33,385 bases of DNA. It comes from Candidatus Cryptobacteroides intestinigallinarum (GTDB lineage Bacteria > Bacteroidota > Bacteroidia > Bacteroidales > UBA932). Below the pieces are notes generated by a model. It made no database searches. It was not told the origin of the DNA and saw only the letters and a list, made by a program, of their open reading frames with translations. Both the position numbers and the translations under genes were made by a program. The stretch is taken from assembly GCA_017694785.1 (NCBI GenBank), contig JADIMK010000023.1, positions 1 through 33,385 on the forward strand, in the 5' to 3' direction. Position 1 is the first letter of the stretch. The number at the start of each line of letters is the position of its first letter. Below, piece by piece: positions 17,846 through 25,393 of the stretch.

Positions 17846-18829
17846 ATGAGAAGAATCCTATATATTGCGCTTTCTCTGCTGCTCCTGTCCCTGGCAGGAT
17901 GCACACAGCAGAACATATACACAGAGGTAGACTACAATGTCACCCTGGATCCGTCAAATACATACTATGCCGGAGACCCTGTGGTCTTCAACATATCGGG
18001 CAATCCGGACTATGTCATATTCTACAGCGGAGAGGACGGACACCGCTATGAATACCGCAACCGTTATGAAGCTCCTGCTGAAGATGTCAGGTCAATGACT
18101 CTTGATCTTCAGGTGCAGCACAGATGGGGTAATGCACAGCCGGCCCTGGACATATATTTCACAAATGATTTTGCCGGGCTTGCAGGAAACGACGGAGCGG
18201 CAGACAGGGCTCTGGTGAAGTCTATGCTTGACGGTGGCATGCAGGGATGGACGAAGGTAGACTACAAGGACAGCGGGGCAAAACAGAATGTTTATGTCCC
18301 AGTAAGTGCTGATGTAAGCGACTGCATCACCAATCTATGCATAGCTTTCCACTGGCATCCTGATGAAGGCGCTGATCCTGACAGGATGGACAGTTACTAT
18401 GTCAACGGTACACTTACTGTGGATATTGAAGGAGTGTCAGATCCTGTAGTCTATGACCTTTCGACCCTTGTCGGCACTGCAGTGATGATGGATGAAAGCC
18501 TGGATGCCTACCATATCAACAGCGGCAACGGGAGCATACGTCTGGACACCGACCAGGACATTACTTTTGCAGGAGGAAACTACTCCAATATTGGCCACAG
18601 GTGCGAAGGATGGCTGTTCTCTACCCCGAGGGCCTTCAATGTGACAAGCCCGGACGAAAGTATTGTTGTCAAGAACATCCAGAACTATGCCGGACCGTTC
18701 GAGTATACCTACAGCGAGCCCGGCACTTATCAGGCTGTCTTTGTGGGCAGGAATGCAGACTATCTCGGCAGCAGTGAAGAAGTGATAGAACTCCAGGTCA
18801 CGGTGCTTTCCGACATAGGACGGGAATGA
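17846..18829 (+). CDS. DUF5017-like surface glycan-binding lipoprotein
   Basis: 327 aa, third gene after susC, the usual place of a surface glycan-binding protein (SGBP). The lipoprotein signal ends SLAGC (Cys19). The following domain begins DYNVTLDPSNTYYAGDPVVFNISGNPDYVIFYSG and continues with GHRYEYRNR; this pattern is what I associate with DUF5017, a family found in SusCD loci. The rest is all-beta and appears to hold two or three sandwich domains, including a C-terminal PKD-like stretch (YTYSEPGTYQAVFVGRN). No catalytic motif is visible. It is 59 bp downstream of susD and is followed by a strong terminator, so it closes the rightward unit. Proposed role: holding chondroitin- or hyaluronan-type chains at the surface. 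Confidence 0.8.
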   Translation: MRRILYIALSLLLLSLAGCTQQNIYTEVDYNVTLDPSNTYYAGDPVVFNISGNPDYVIFYSGEDGHRYEYRNRYEAPAEDVRSMTLDLQVQHRWGNAQPALDIYFTNDFAGLAGNDGAADRALVKSMLDGGMQGWTKVDYKDSGAKQNVYVPVSADVSDCITNLCIAFHWHPDEGADPDRMDSYYVNGTLTVDIEGVSDPVVYDLSTLVGTAVMMDESLDAYHINSGNGSIRLDTDQDITFAGGNYSNIGHRCEGWLFSTPRAFNVTSPDESIVVKNIQNYAGPFEYTYSEPGTYQAVFVGRNADYLGSSEEVIELQVTVLSDIGRE

Positions 18830-18846
18830 CCCTAAGTTTAAAAAGT

Positions 18847-18881
18847 AATCCCTCAGGCAGCTAACAGGCACCTGAGGGATT
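18847..18881. terminator. Bidirectional terminator between the PUL and the GH92 gene
   Basis: A perfect 11-bp stem (AATCCCTCAGG / CCTGAGGGATT) with a 13-base loop. CTTTTTATAT follows on the plus strand. On the other strand the stem is followed by ACTTTTTAAA, so it can also stop transcripts coming from the convergent GH92 gene. Confidence 0.85.
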
Positions 18882-18908
18882 CTTTTTATATGTAGGTCTG
18901 TGCTTGCT

Positions 18909-21167
18909 TCAATACCATGCATCAGCAGGTTTAGACCCCATCTCAAACTCCAGAGTCGCTCCGGACATTATCTGAGAGTGAGTTATATAACTCTTGTCAT
19001 ACGGTTTCCCGTCTAGCTTTACAGACTGGATGTAGATGTTGCTGCGGCTGACATTGTGGGCTATTACCGTAAATGTCTTGCCGTTGTCCAGATGCATGCG
19101 TACTTCAGGGAACAGAGGTGTCCCGATCTCGTATTCTCCTGATGCCGGATTGACCGGATAGAAGCCCATGGCGCTGAATACATACCATGCAGACATCTGG
19201 CCGCAGTCCTCATTGCCGCACAGTCCGGCTGGAGCATTGAAGTAGAGCTCATGCATTACTTCCGCCGCATATTTCTGCGTTTTCCACGGCTGTCCGACCT
19301 TGTTGAAAAGGTATATTACATGATGGCTAGGTTCATTCCCGTGCGCATACTGTCCGATCATTCCTGTGCTGAACAGAGGCAGCTCATCATCTGCCGAAGG
19401 ATTGTATGTGAACATGCTGTCAAGCTTTTCTGCAAACCTTTCTTCTCCGCCTGCGAGGGCAATAAGACCGTCGATGTCATGCTGGACAGACCAGAAATAA
19501 TGCCAGCCGTTGCTTTCGCAGATATGCGGGGTGTAGTCGTCCGGGGAGAATCCCTTCTGGAAATCACCTTTGCTGTCGCGCGGCTGCATGAAGGTCGTCT
19601 GTAGGTTGTAGACATTCCTGTAGTTCTGCGACCTGGCGTTGAACTCTTCAGCTATGTCATTGCGTCCCATCTTTTCCGCCATCCTTGCTATGCACCAGTC
19701 ATCGTAGGCGTATTCTAGTGTTCTGGACAAAGACCAGTCGTCTGAGTTGTATGTGTCTGTGACATCGAAAGGAACATATCCCAGCTCCTTGTACAGTCCT
19801 ATGCCTCGGTACCAGTCGAGGTTTGCCGTGGCTACGCAGGCATCAAGAGCCTTTTCTGCGTCAAAGTCTCCTATTCCTTTGAGATATGCGTCTGCTATGA
19901 CCGGGACTGCGTGGTATCCTATCATCATGTCGGTCTCGCTTCCCCAGAAGTTCCATACAGGCAGCCTTCCGTTCTGGTCGTAGAAAGCCATGAATGACCT
20001 TACCATATCATTCACTCTTTCAGGTTCAGTCAGCGTGTAGAGAGGATGAGCAGCCCGGAATGTATCCCAGAGGGAGAATGTGCTGTAGTTTGTCCATCCG
20101 TCAGCCTTGTGGATCTTCTTGTCCGGACCATAGTATGATCCGTCCACGTCACAATATACCGTAGGGGCTATCATCGAATGGTACAGGGCAGTATAGAAAT
20201 TGACCCTGTCATCATCAGATCCTCCTGTGACCTCTATCCTGCCGAGCTGCCGGTTCCAGTCATCCTTTGTCTGTGCGAGATATCTGTCGAAATCATTGTG
20301 CGGAGCCTCTGCTGCAAGGTTGAGGGCTGCTCCGTCCATCGCTGTCCCTGATATTGCTGTGCAGACTGTTATCTGTTCTCCTTTCCTTGTATTGAAGTCA
20401 AACCTTGCCACGTATGCCTTGCCGATCTTCTTCCCGTCCCTTTCAGTATCGGATATGTCGATAGACATTGCATCGAACGGGCGGGAGAATCGAGTCACGA
20501 AATATACTTTCTGTCCTCTTGCCCATCCGTCGGAGAAACGGTATCCCCTGATTGTGCATGAGTCCACAGCTTCGATAAAGGAGTCTTCTGTGAAGTCCCA
20601 GTTCATTGCCTTCTTCAGGTTGAGGAATACAGCTGATTCTCCTTCGGGGAATGTGTATCTCTGTATACCGCATCGTGGCGTTGCTGTAAGCTCTACGTTT
20701 ATCCCATAGTCCTTGAGAAGAATCCTGTAGTAGCCTGCGCTTGCGGCTTCATCCTCATGAGAGAATTTCGAGTATATCCCGAGCGGAGCTTCCGCTTCCT
20801 TGTATGGCAAGGTGACTGGCATGAAGGATATATCGTACAGGTCACCGGCTCCGGTCCCTGAGAGGTGGGTATGGCTGAAGCCTGCTATCGTGCTGTCCGG
20901 GTAGAAGTAGCCGGCAATCCTGTCCCAGCCTGGCAGGCCGTTGTCCGGGCTCAGCTGCACCATCCCGAACGGTGCCTGTGCCCCCGGATATGTATTTCCC
21001 GTATAGTCCGTTCCTATCAGCGGGTTTACAATTTCCGCATAGTCCGTCCCCTTTTCAGATGAGCATGACACTGCCGAAAATGCTGCCGTTGCCGACAAAA
21101 GTATTGCTGCTGTCTTGATTGTAATCGCAGAAAAGATGTTTCCTGTCCGATTGAATGTATGTTCCAT
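18909..21167 (-). CDS. GH92 alpha-mannosidase lipoprotein (first copy)
   Basis: 752 aa, typical GH92 length. Lipoprotein signal ending FSAVSC (Cys35). GH92 enzymes are calcium-dependent inverting exo-alpha-mannosidases. Signatures seen: VNPLIGTDYTGNTYPGA at the N-terminus, GFSHTHLSGTGAGDLYD, WDTFRAAHPLY, ICESNGWHYFWSVQHD with Glu551 as the candidate acid, and GLCGNEDCGQMSAWYVFSAMGFYP with the acidic pair Glu653-Asp654. The HLSGTG form matches the clade that contains well-studied alpha-1,2-mannosidases, but linkage cannot be assigned safely. The gene converges on the PUL terminator and has its own promoter, so it is likely an independent unit for host N-glycan or fungal mannan trimming rather than for glycosaminoglycans. 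Confidence 0.93.
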   Translation of the reverse strand: MEHTFNRTGNIFSAITIKTAAILLSATAAFSAVSCSSEKGTDYAEIVNPLIGTDYTGNTYPGAQAPFGMVQLSPDNGLPGWDRIAGYFYPDSTIAGFSHTHLSGTGAGDLYDISFMPVTLPYKEAEAPLGIYSKFSHEDEAASAGYYRILLKDYGINVELTATPRCGIQRYTFPEGESAVFLNLKKAMNWDFTEDSFIEAVDSCTIRGYRFSDGWARGQKVYFVTRFSRPFDAMSIDISDTERDGKKIGKAYVARFDFNTRKGEQITVCTAISGTAMDGAALNLAAEAPHNDFDRYLAQTKDDWNRQLGRIEVTGGSDDDRVNFYTALYHSMIAPTVYCDVDGSYYGPDKKIHKADGWTNYSTFSLWDTFRAAHPLYTLTEPERVNDMVRSFMAFYDQNGRLPVWNFWGSETDMMIGYHAVPVIADAYLKGIGDFDAEKALDACVATANLDWYRGIGLYKELGYVPFDVTDTYNSDDWSLSRTLEYAYDDWCIARMAEKMGRNDIAEEFNARSQNYRNVYNLQTTFMQPRDSKGDFQKGFSPDDYTPHICESNGWHYFWSVQHDIDGLIALAGGEERFAEKLDSMFTYNPSADDELPLFSTGMIGQYAHGNEPSHHVIYLFNKVGQPWKTQKYAAEVMHELYFNAPAGLCGNEDCGQMSAWYVFSAMGFYPVNPASGEYEIGTPLFPEVRMHLDNGKTFTVIAHNVSRSNIYIQSVKLDGKPYDKSYITHSQIMSGATLEFEMGSKPADAWY

Positions 21168-21192
21168 TGTATGTGGTAGATTTGTCCGTCTG

Positions 21193-21224
21193 CAAAAATA
21201 GTGAATTTGCCACAGTAATGGAAA
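21193..21224 (-). promoter_or_regulatory. Promoter for the first GH92 gene
   Basis: On the minus strand TATTTTTG (21193-21200) fits TAnnTTTG exactly, and TTTC (21221-21224) lies 20 bases upstream as a 3-of-4 match to the -33 TTTG. The -7 box is followed by CAG. The leader would be about 20 nt to the ATG at 21167. Confidence 0.6.
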
Positions 21225-21227
21225 AGA

Positions 21228-21259
21228 TTTGCATTTCTCCTTGTGATTCAGTAACTTTA
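21228..21259 (+). promoter_or_regulatory. Promoter for the unknown lipoprotein gene
   Basis: TTTG (21228-21231), 20 bases, then TAACTTTA (21252-21259), differing from TAnnTTTG only in the last base. Transcription would start about 35 nt before the ATG at 21300. It sits immediately behind the divergent GH92 promoter. Confidence 0.5.
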
Positions 21260-21299
21260 CAACTAGCAGACATTGCCTGCAGCATGATTATTATCCAAC

Positions 21300-21977
21300 A
21301 TGAAAGCGATATATTATAAAGTGTTTCCGGCATTGGCGGTTGTTGCCGGATTTTGCTCCGGCTGCGTTACCGAGCAGAAAGAGACCGGGACGGGTATGCT
21401 GGAAAACTATGTAAACCGATATATTTGGCCTGCGGAAAGTCTGCAGATCAGAGACTATTCCGCATCTGATGATTATTTGCGTATTTATATTGAAGGAGAA
21501 ACGGTTTATCGGGGTCCTCAATTTGATGAGTTTGCCAGTCAATACGGGGACACATCGTATAACCGCAAAGGCGTACCGGGCCAAAATCCTGTCGTTTATG
21601 GAGCAGTCACTTCGATAGATGTTGTCTGTGAAGATGATTTCTGCGGCTATCCGGCGGGAAGTTCTCTGAATGAGATAGCTGTCCTTGAGACATCGTCACC
21701 GTATTGGTTCATCCAGAGCGGATATGACAGGGACAAGTATGATTCCCGTCCGAAGGATGAAGAATTACGGGACGGGTATTACGGATATTACCATACACGG
21801 ACAATATGTTCGGAACTTGTCCCCGGGGAGCTCTTTATGGTAGATCCGGAATGCTGGTTGAATTTTCTGAAGACCCCGGAAGACGGAGGCGGTTATCGCT
21901 TTACTGTCACGCTGGGGATAGAGGGGAAAGAAGTCACCGGTTCCTCATATCTGTATTTCATCAAGAATAAGCAATGA
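21300..21977 (+). CDS. Lipoprotein of unknown function, possibly DUF5034-like
   Basis: 225 aa, function not recognised. The N-terminus is a hydrophobic signal ending GFCSGC; Cys22 is the probable lipidated residue, although the lipobox is imperfect. The mature part is rich in Tyr, Asp and Gly, without membrane segments or enzyme motifs. The middle segment VTSIDVVCEDDFCGYPAGSSLNEI recalls the 'PAGSSLND' region I associate with DUF5034, a Bacteroides family with no known role; I hold this match loosely. The mature part also contains four further cysteines. The gene is alone on the plus strand between two minus-strand GH92 genes, with its own promoter and a hairpin behind it. A 120-base sample (21421-21540) counts to about 42% GC, below the neighbours. 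Confidence 0.75.
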   Translation: MKAIYYKVFPALAVVAGFCSGCVTEQKETGTGMLENYVNRYIWPAESLQIRDYSASDDYLRIYIEGETVYRGPQFDEFASQYGDTSYNRKGVPGQNPVVYGAVTSIDVVCEDDFCGYPAGSSLNEIAVLETSSPYWFIQSGYDRDKYDSRPKDEELRDGYYGYYHTRTICSELVPGELFMVDPECWLNFLKTPEDGGGYRFTVTLGIEGKEVTGSSYLYFIKNKQ

Positions 21978-21994
21978 GATTGGTAAACATGAAA

Positions 21995-22032
21995 GCAGGA
22001 GGCAAACGCTCATACATGTGTTTGCCTCCTGC
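21995..22032. terminator. Hairpin between convergent lipoprotein and GH92 genes
   Basis: Perfect 13-bp stem (GCAGGAGGCAAAC / GTTTGCCTCCTGC) with a 12-base loop, placed 17 bp after one stop codon and 19 bp from the other. T-tracts are weak on both sides (CCTGTTTA and TTTCATGTTTA), but the stability and position support a shared terminator. Confidence 0.7.
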
Positions 22033-22051
22033 CCTGTTTATTGGCTGCAGT

Positions 22052-24364
22052 TTATTTGTCAAGGGAGAATGAATATGGCCTTGCCTCAGGGGCAGTAGAT
22101 CTCGTCGTATCAGGAGTGGCGGACATCTGGAAGCTGATGTAGGCTCCTTTGGTCAGGTCTTCATGCGTGAGGTATGTCTTGTCGTATTTCTTGCCGTTGA
22201 GGCTCATGCCGCTTATGTAGCAGTTTTCCTTGCTGTTGCCTTTTGCCTTGATGGTGAGTTTCTGGCCGCCCGCAAGGTCTACGGTCACTTCCTTGAACAG
22301 AGGTGTACCTATGATATATTGGTCTGATCCCGGGCATACAGGATAGAATCCCATTGCGGAGAAGACATACCATGCAGATGTCTGTCCGTTGTCTTCATCT
22401 CCGCAGTAGCCGTCAGGCTCTGCCGTGTAGAGCTTGTCCATCACCTCGCGGATGTGCTTCTGGGCCTTCCATGGCTGTCCTCCCCAGTTGTAGAGATAGA
22501 TCATGTGCTGGACAGGCTGGTTGCCGTGGGCATAGTTGCCCATGTCCATTACCTGCATCTCGCGTATCTCATGTATGGTGAAGCCATAGTAGCTGTTGTC
22601 GAATACAGGAGGTATGTTGAAGATCTCGTCAAGGTTACGGCAGAATGCCTCTTCTCCGCCCATCATTTCCATCAGTCCGGCAGGATCGTGGAAGACGGAC
22701 CACGTGTAGTGGAGACTGTTGCCTTCCGTGAAGTCTCCTCCCCATTTGAGAGGGCTGAACGGACTCTGGAAGCTTCCGTCCTCGTTGCGGCCGCGCATCA
22801 GATGGTCTTCCTTGCTGTAGAGATTCTTCCAGTTCATTGACCTCTGCCTGTACGGTTCAAGCTCTTCTTCACTCTTGCCGAGAGCCTTGCCGAGAGTATA
22901 GATGCACCAGTCGTCGTAGGCATATTCAAGAGTCCTTGCGGCACTTTCGTTTATCCCTACATTGCAAGGCACATAGCCTAATGTGTTGTAGTATTCCCAG
23001 CCGAGGCGGCCTGTCGATGATACTTCCGGATGCACACTGTTCGCTCCATGCTTTACTGCTTCCCAGAGGGTATCTATATCATATCCTCTGAGACCCTTGA
23101 CATAGGCGTCTGCGACTACCGATGCGGAGTTGTTGCCGATCATGCAGCCGCGGTGGCCTGGGCTTGCCCATTCAGGCAGAAAGCCGCTCTCAAGATATGC
23201 ATTGACGAGTCCTTCCTGCATCTTGATGTTCATTTCCGGATATACCAGGTTGAGCAGAGGAAACAGGCAGCGGAAAGTGTCCCAGAACCCTGTATCTGTG
23301 AACATGTATCCAGGGAGCACCTCCCCGTTGTAAGGACTGTAGTGAACTGTTTCGCCTTCGGCATTTATCTCCGAAAGGTTACGCGGGAAGAGGACAGACC
23401 TGTAGAGGCAGGAGTAGAATGTCCTTATGTTGTCTATGTTGTCATCTGTGACGGTGATTCTTCCGAGGGTGGAGTTCCAGCAGTCGCGGCCCTCTTGCCT
23501 GATTGCATCAAAGGACTTGTCTCCAAGCTCGTTGAGGTTGAGTTCTGCCTGCTCTTCGCTTATGAATGAAGATGCGACACGGAGTGCAACCTGCTGTCCC
23601 CTTGATGTCCTGAAGCCTATTACCGCCCCTGCATGTCCTGCGGAGACTTCAGATGCGTCAGAGAGGTCCGATGCTTCTGTCAGATTGCCGTCAGCCACAG
23701 TGGCGACATATTCGAAAGGAGTATCGGATTCGATCACGAACCAGTTGCGGAAATTGTCCGGCACTCCACCGGAATTCTTTGTCGTATAGCCGATTATCTT
23801 GTTTTCCTGAGGAATGACCTTGACATATGACCCGTTGTCGAAGGCATCTATGACTATATATGACATTTCCCGTTCCGGATATGTGAACCTGAATGCGGCT
23901 GCCCTTTCCGTAGGGGTGAGCTCTGCGGTCACGTCATGGTCTGCGAGGTATACGCTGTAATAATATGGGGTGGCTGTCTCGCTCTTGTGTGAGAACCAGC
24001 TTGCCCTTGCATCTTCATCAAAGACCGGTCCTGTCGTCACAGGCATGATGGCGAACTGCCCGTAGTCGTTGATCCATGGGCTGGGCTGATGGGTCTGCTT
24101 GAGTCCGCGGATCTTGTCGGCTGTGTAGGTATATGCCCAGCCGTCACCCATCTTCCCGGTCTGCGGAGTCCAGAAGTTCATGCCCCATGGTCTTGCGACT
24201 GCCGGGTAGGTGTTGCCTGTCGAAAGCTCGAATTTCGACATTGTGCCGACAAGTGTGCTTACGTAGTCTACAGGATCTTCAATTGTGACTGCCTTGTCGG
24301 CCTGATCTGTGCAGGCTGCTGTCGCGAGCAGGCCGCAGATGATGGTCAGAAGTGATTTTCTCAT
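22052..24364 (-). CDS. GH92 alpha-mannosidase-like lipoprotein (second copy, different clade)
   Basis: 770 aa with a lipoprotein signal ending ATAAC (Cys18). GH92 signatures: VSTLVGTMSKFELSTGNTYPAVARPWGM, WDTFRCLFPLL, EGNSLHYTWSVFHD with Glu547 as candidate acid, and YCGDEDNGQTSAWYVFSAMGFYP. It differs from the first copy at the substrate-facing motif: HQPSPWINDYGQF replaces HLSGTGAGDLYD. That form belongs to another GH92 group, so a different alpha-mannose linkage or acceptor is likely. The two copies are separated by an unrelated gene and each has its own promoter, so this is not a fresh tandem duplication. Products would be mannose released at the cell envelope. Confidence 0.92.
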   Translation of the reverse strand: MRKSLLTIICGLLATAACTDQADKAVTIEDPVDYVSTLVGTMSKFELSTGNTYPAVARPWGMNFWTPQTGKMGDGWAYTYTADKIRGLKQTHQPSPWINDYGQFAIMPVTTGPVFDEDARASWFSHKSETATPYYYSVYLADHDVTAELTPTERAAAFRFTYPEREMSYIVIDAFDNGSYVKVIPQENKIIGYTTKNSGGVPDNFRNWFVIESDTPFEYVATVADGNLTEASDLSDASEVSAGHAGAVIGFRTSRGQQVALRVASSFISEEQAELNLNELGDKSFDAIRQEGRDCWNSTLGRITVTDDNIDNIRTFYSCLYRSVLFPRNLSEINAEGETVHYSPYNGEVLPGYMFTDTGFWDTFRCLFPLLNLVYPEMNIKMQEGLVNAYLESGFLPEWASPGHRGCMIGNNSASVVADAYVKGLRGYDIDTLWEAVKHGANSVHPEVSSTGRLGWEYYNTLGYVPCNVGINESAARTLEYAYDDWCIYTLGKALGKSEEELEPYRQRSMNWKNLYSKEDHLMRGRNEDGSFQSPFSPLKWGGDFTEGNSLHYTWSVFHDPAGLMEMMGGEEAFCRNLDEIFNIPPVFDNSYYGFTIHEIREMQVMDMGNYAHGNQPVQHMIYLYNWGGQPWKAQKHIREVMDKLYTAEPDGYCGDEDNGQTSAWYVFSAMGFYPVCPGSDQYIIGTPLFKEVTVDLAGGQKLTIKAKGNSKENCYISGMSLNGKKYDKTYLTHEDLTKGAYISFQMSATPDTTRSTAPEARPYSFSLDK

Positions 24365-24441
24365 ATCTTTTTATTGTATTGTTTTCCGGTTTTGTCTCGG
24401 TCTGGCCGTTCATGGTTTTCCGGCACCGGAGGCAGAACCTG

Positions 24442-24472
24442 CAAAAATATATAAAATCTTCCTGATGGCAGA
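24442..24472 (-). promoter_or_regulatory. Promoter for the second GH92 gene
   Basis: Minus-strand TATTTTTG (24442-24449) matches TAnnTTTG exactly and is followed by CAG, as at the first GH92 gene. A weak -33 (TCTG, 24469-24472) lies 19 bases upstream. Leader about 70 nt. Confidence 0.5.
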
Positions 24473-24493
24473 GATGCTCCCCGATTTTTTCCC

Positions 24494-24501
24494 TATCTTT
24501 G
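24494..24501 (+). promoter_or_regulatory. -7 element of the cdaA promoter
   Basis: TATCTTTG followed by CAA is an exact TAnnTTTG match. No convincing TTTG is seen 19-23 bases upstream. Its position makes the leader about 18 nt and rules out the in-frame TTG at 24499 as the translation start. Confidence 0.6.
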
Positions 24502-24525
24502 CAAAGATGTAACAAAGGATGCAGA

Positions 24526-25368
24526 ATGATGGTTCTGGCTTTATTCGGTTTTCTGAACCTGTCGCTGGCCGATGTGCTTGACATCTTCCTGGTGGCATTC
24601 ATCATATATCAGGTATTCAAGTGGATACGTGGTTCTTCCGCCATGAGCATATTCCTGGCGATAATATTCCTGTATGTCTTCAGAGTCATTGTGGATGCCC
24701 TCGACATGAGGCTGATGTCTGCCATAATGGGCACTGTACTCGATGTCGGAGTCATTGCGCTGATAGTTATATTCCAGCCGGAGATCCGCAGGTTCCTGAT
24801 CACACTCGGCAACCGCTACAAGATAGCCACTGACGGCAAAGGCATACTCAACCGGATCTTCGGCGGCCAGGATGCCAGAATGGACAGCTCTACGGTCAAC
24901 GAGATTGCAGAAGCGTGCAAGAGCATGTCTGAAACGAAGACCGGGGCCTTGATCGTCATCCCGCATTCAGACAATCTGGACGATATCATAAATACAGGCG
25001 ACATCATCAATGCTGACATAAGCAGACGTCTGATAATGAATCTGTTCTTCAAGAATTCACCTCTGCATGACGGGGCTGTGGTGATAAACAATGAACGTAT
25101 AGTCGCAGCCAGATGTACACTCCCGATAACGGAAAAGGTGAACATCCCGCCGAGCTTCGGTATGAGGCACAAGGCTGCCATAGGCATTTCGGAGGTAAAG
25201 GACGTGGATGTCATTGTCGTTTCTGAAGAGACCGGAAGGATTTCTTTTGTCAAGGGAGGAAACGTGACCCCGATAAAGAATATCAACGAGCTCAAGCTCC
25301 TTCTGGGAAATTCTTTGAAAGATACAGCTGCGCATGGGAGCCGGCAAGGTGCTGCTGAAAACAGATGA
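24526..25368 (+). CDS. cdaA: Diadenylate cyclase CdaA (c-di-AMP synthase)
   Basis: 280 aa. It joins two ATP into cyclic di-AMP, a second messenger for cell-envelope and osmotic control. The start is ATG 24526 (or the adjacent ATG 24529), since the upstream in-frame TTG lies inside the promoter. The N-terminal 90 residues form about three membrane helices, followed by the DAC (DisA_N) domain. The DGA motif is at Asp182-Gly-Ala in SPLHDGAVV. The second motif reads GMRHKAAIGISE, i.e. Arg214-His-Lys where most cyclases have RHR. It is the first gene of a rightward housekeeping cluster and is divergent from GH92. The stop is 25 bp before the mutS2 start. No CdaR/YbbR or GlmM gene, common partners in Firmicutes, is next to it. 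Confidence 0.95.
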   Translation: MMVLALFGFLNLSLADVLDIFLVAFIIYQVFKWIRGSSAMSIFLAIIFLYVFRVIVDALDMRLMSAIMGTVLDVGVIALIVIFQPEIRRFLITLGNRYKIATDGKGILNRIFGGQDARMDSSTVNEIAEACKSMSETKTGALIVIPHSDNLDDIINTGDIINADISRRLIMNLFFKNSPLHDGAVVINNERIVAARCTLPITEKVNIPPSFGMRHKAAIGISEVKDVDVIVVSEETGRISFVKGGNVTPIKNINELKLLLGNSLKDTAAHGSRQGAAENR

Positions 25369-25393
25369 AACAGGAAACAGAGGGGAAAGGATC

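Noticed and set aside
23030..23569. Open frame of 179 codons on the plus strand inside the second GH92 gene
   Set aside because: It lies fully within a strongly supported GH92 gene and has no recognisable domain or start context.
24499..24525. TTG start for CdaA nine codons upstream
   Set aside because: The TTG is part of the TATCTTTG promoter box, so it would not be inside the mRNA.
25334..25393. Longer N-terminus for MutS2
   Set aside because: It would overlap cdaA by 35 bases and adds 20 residues not typical of the family; ATG 25394 has a better upstream sequence.
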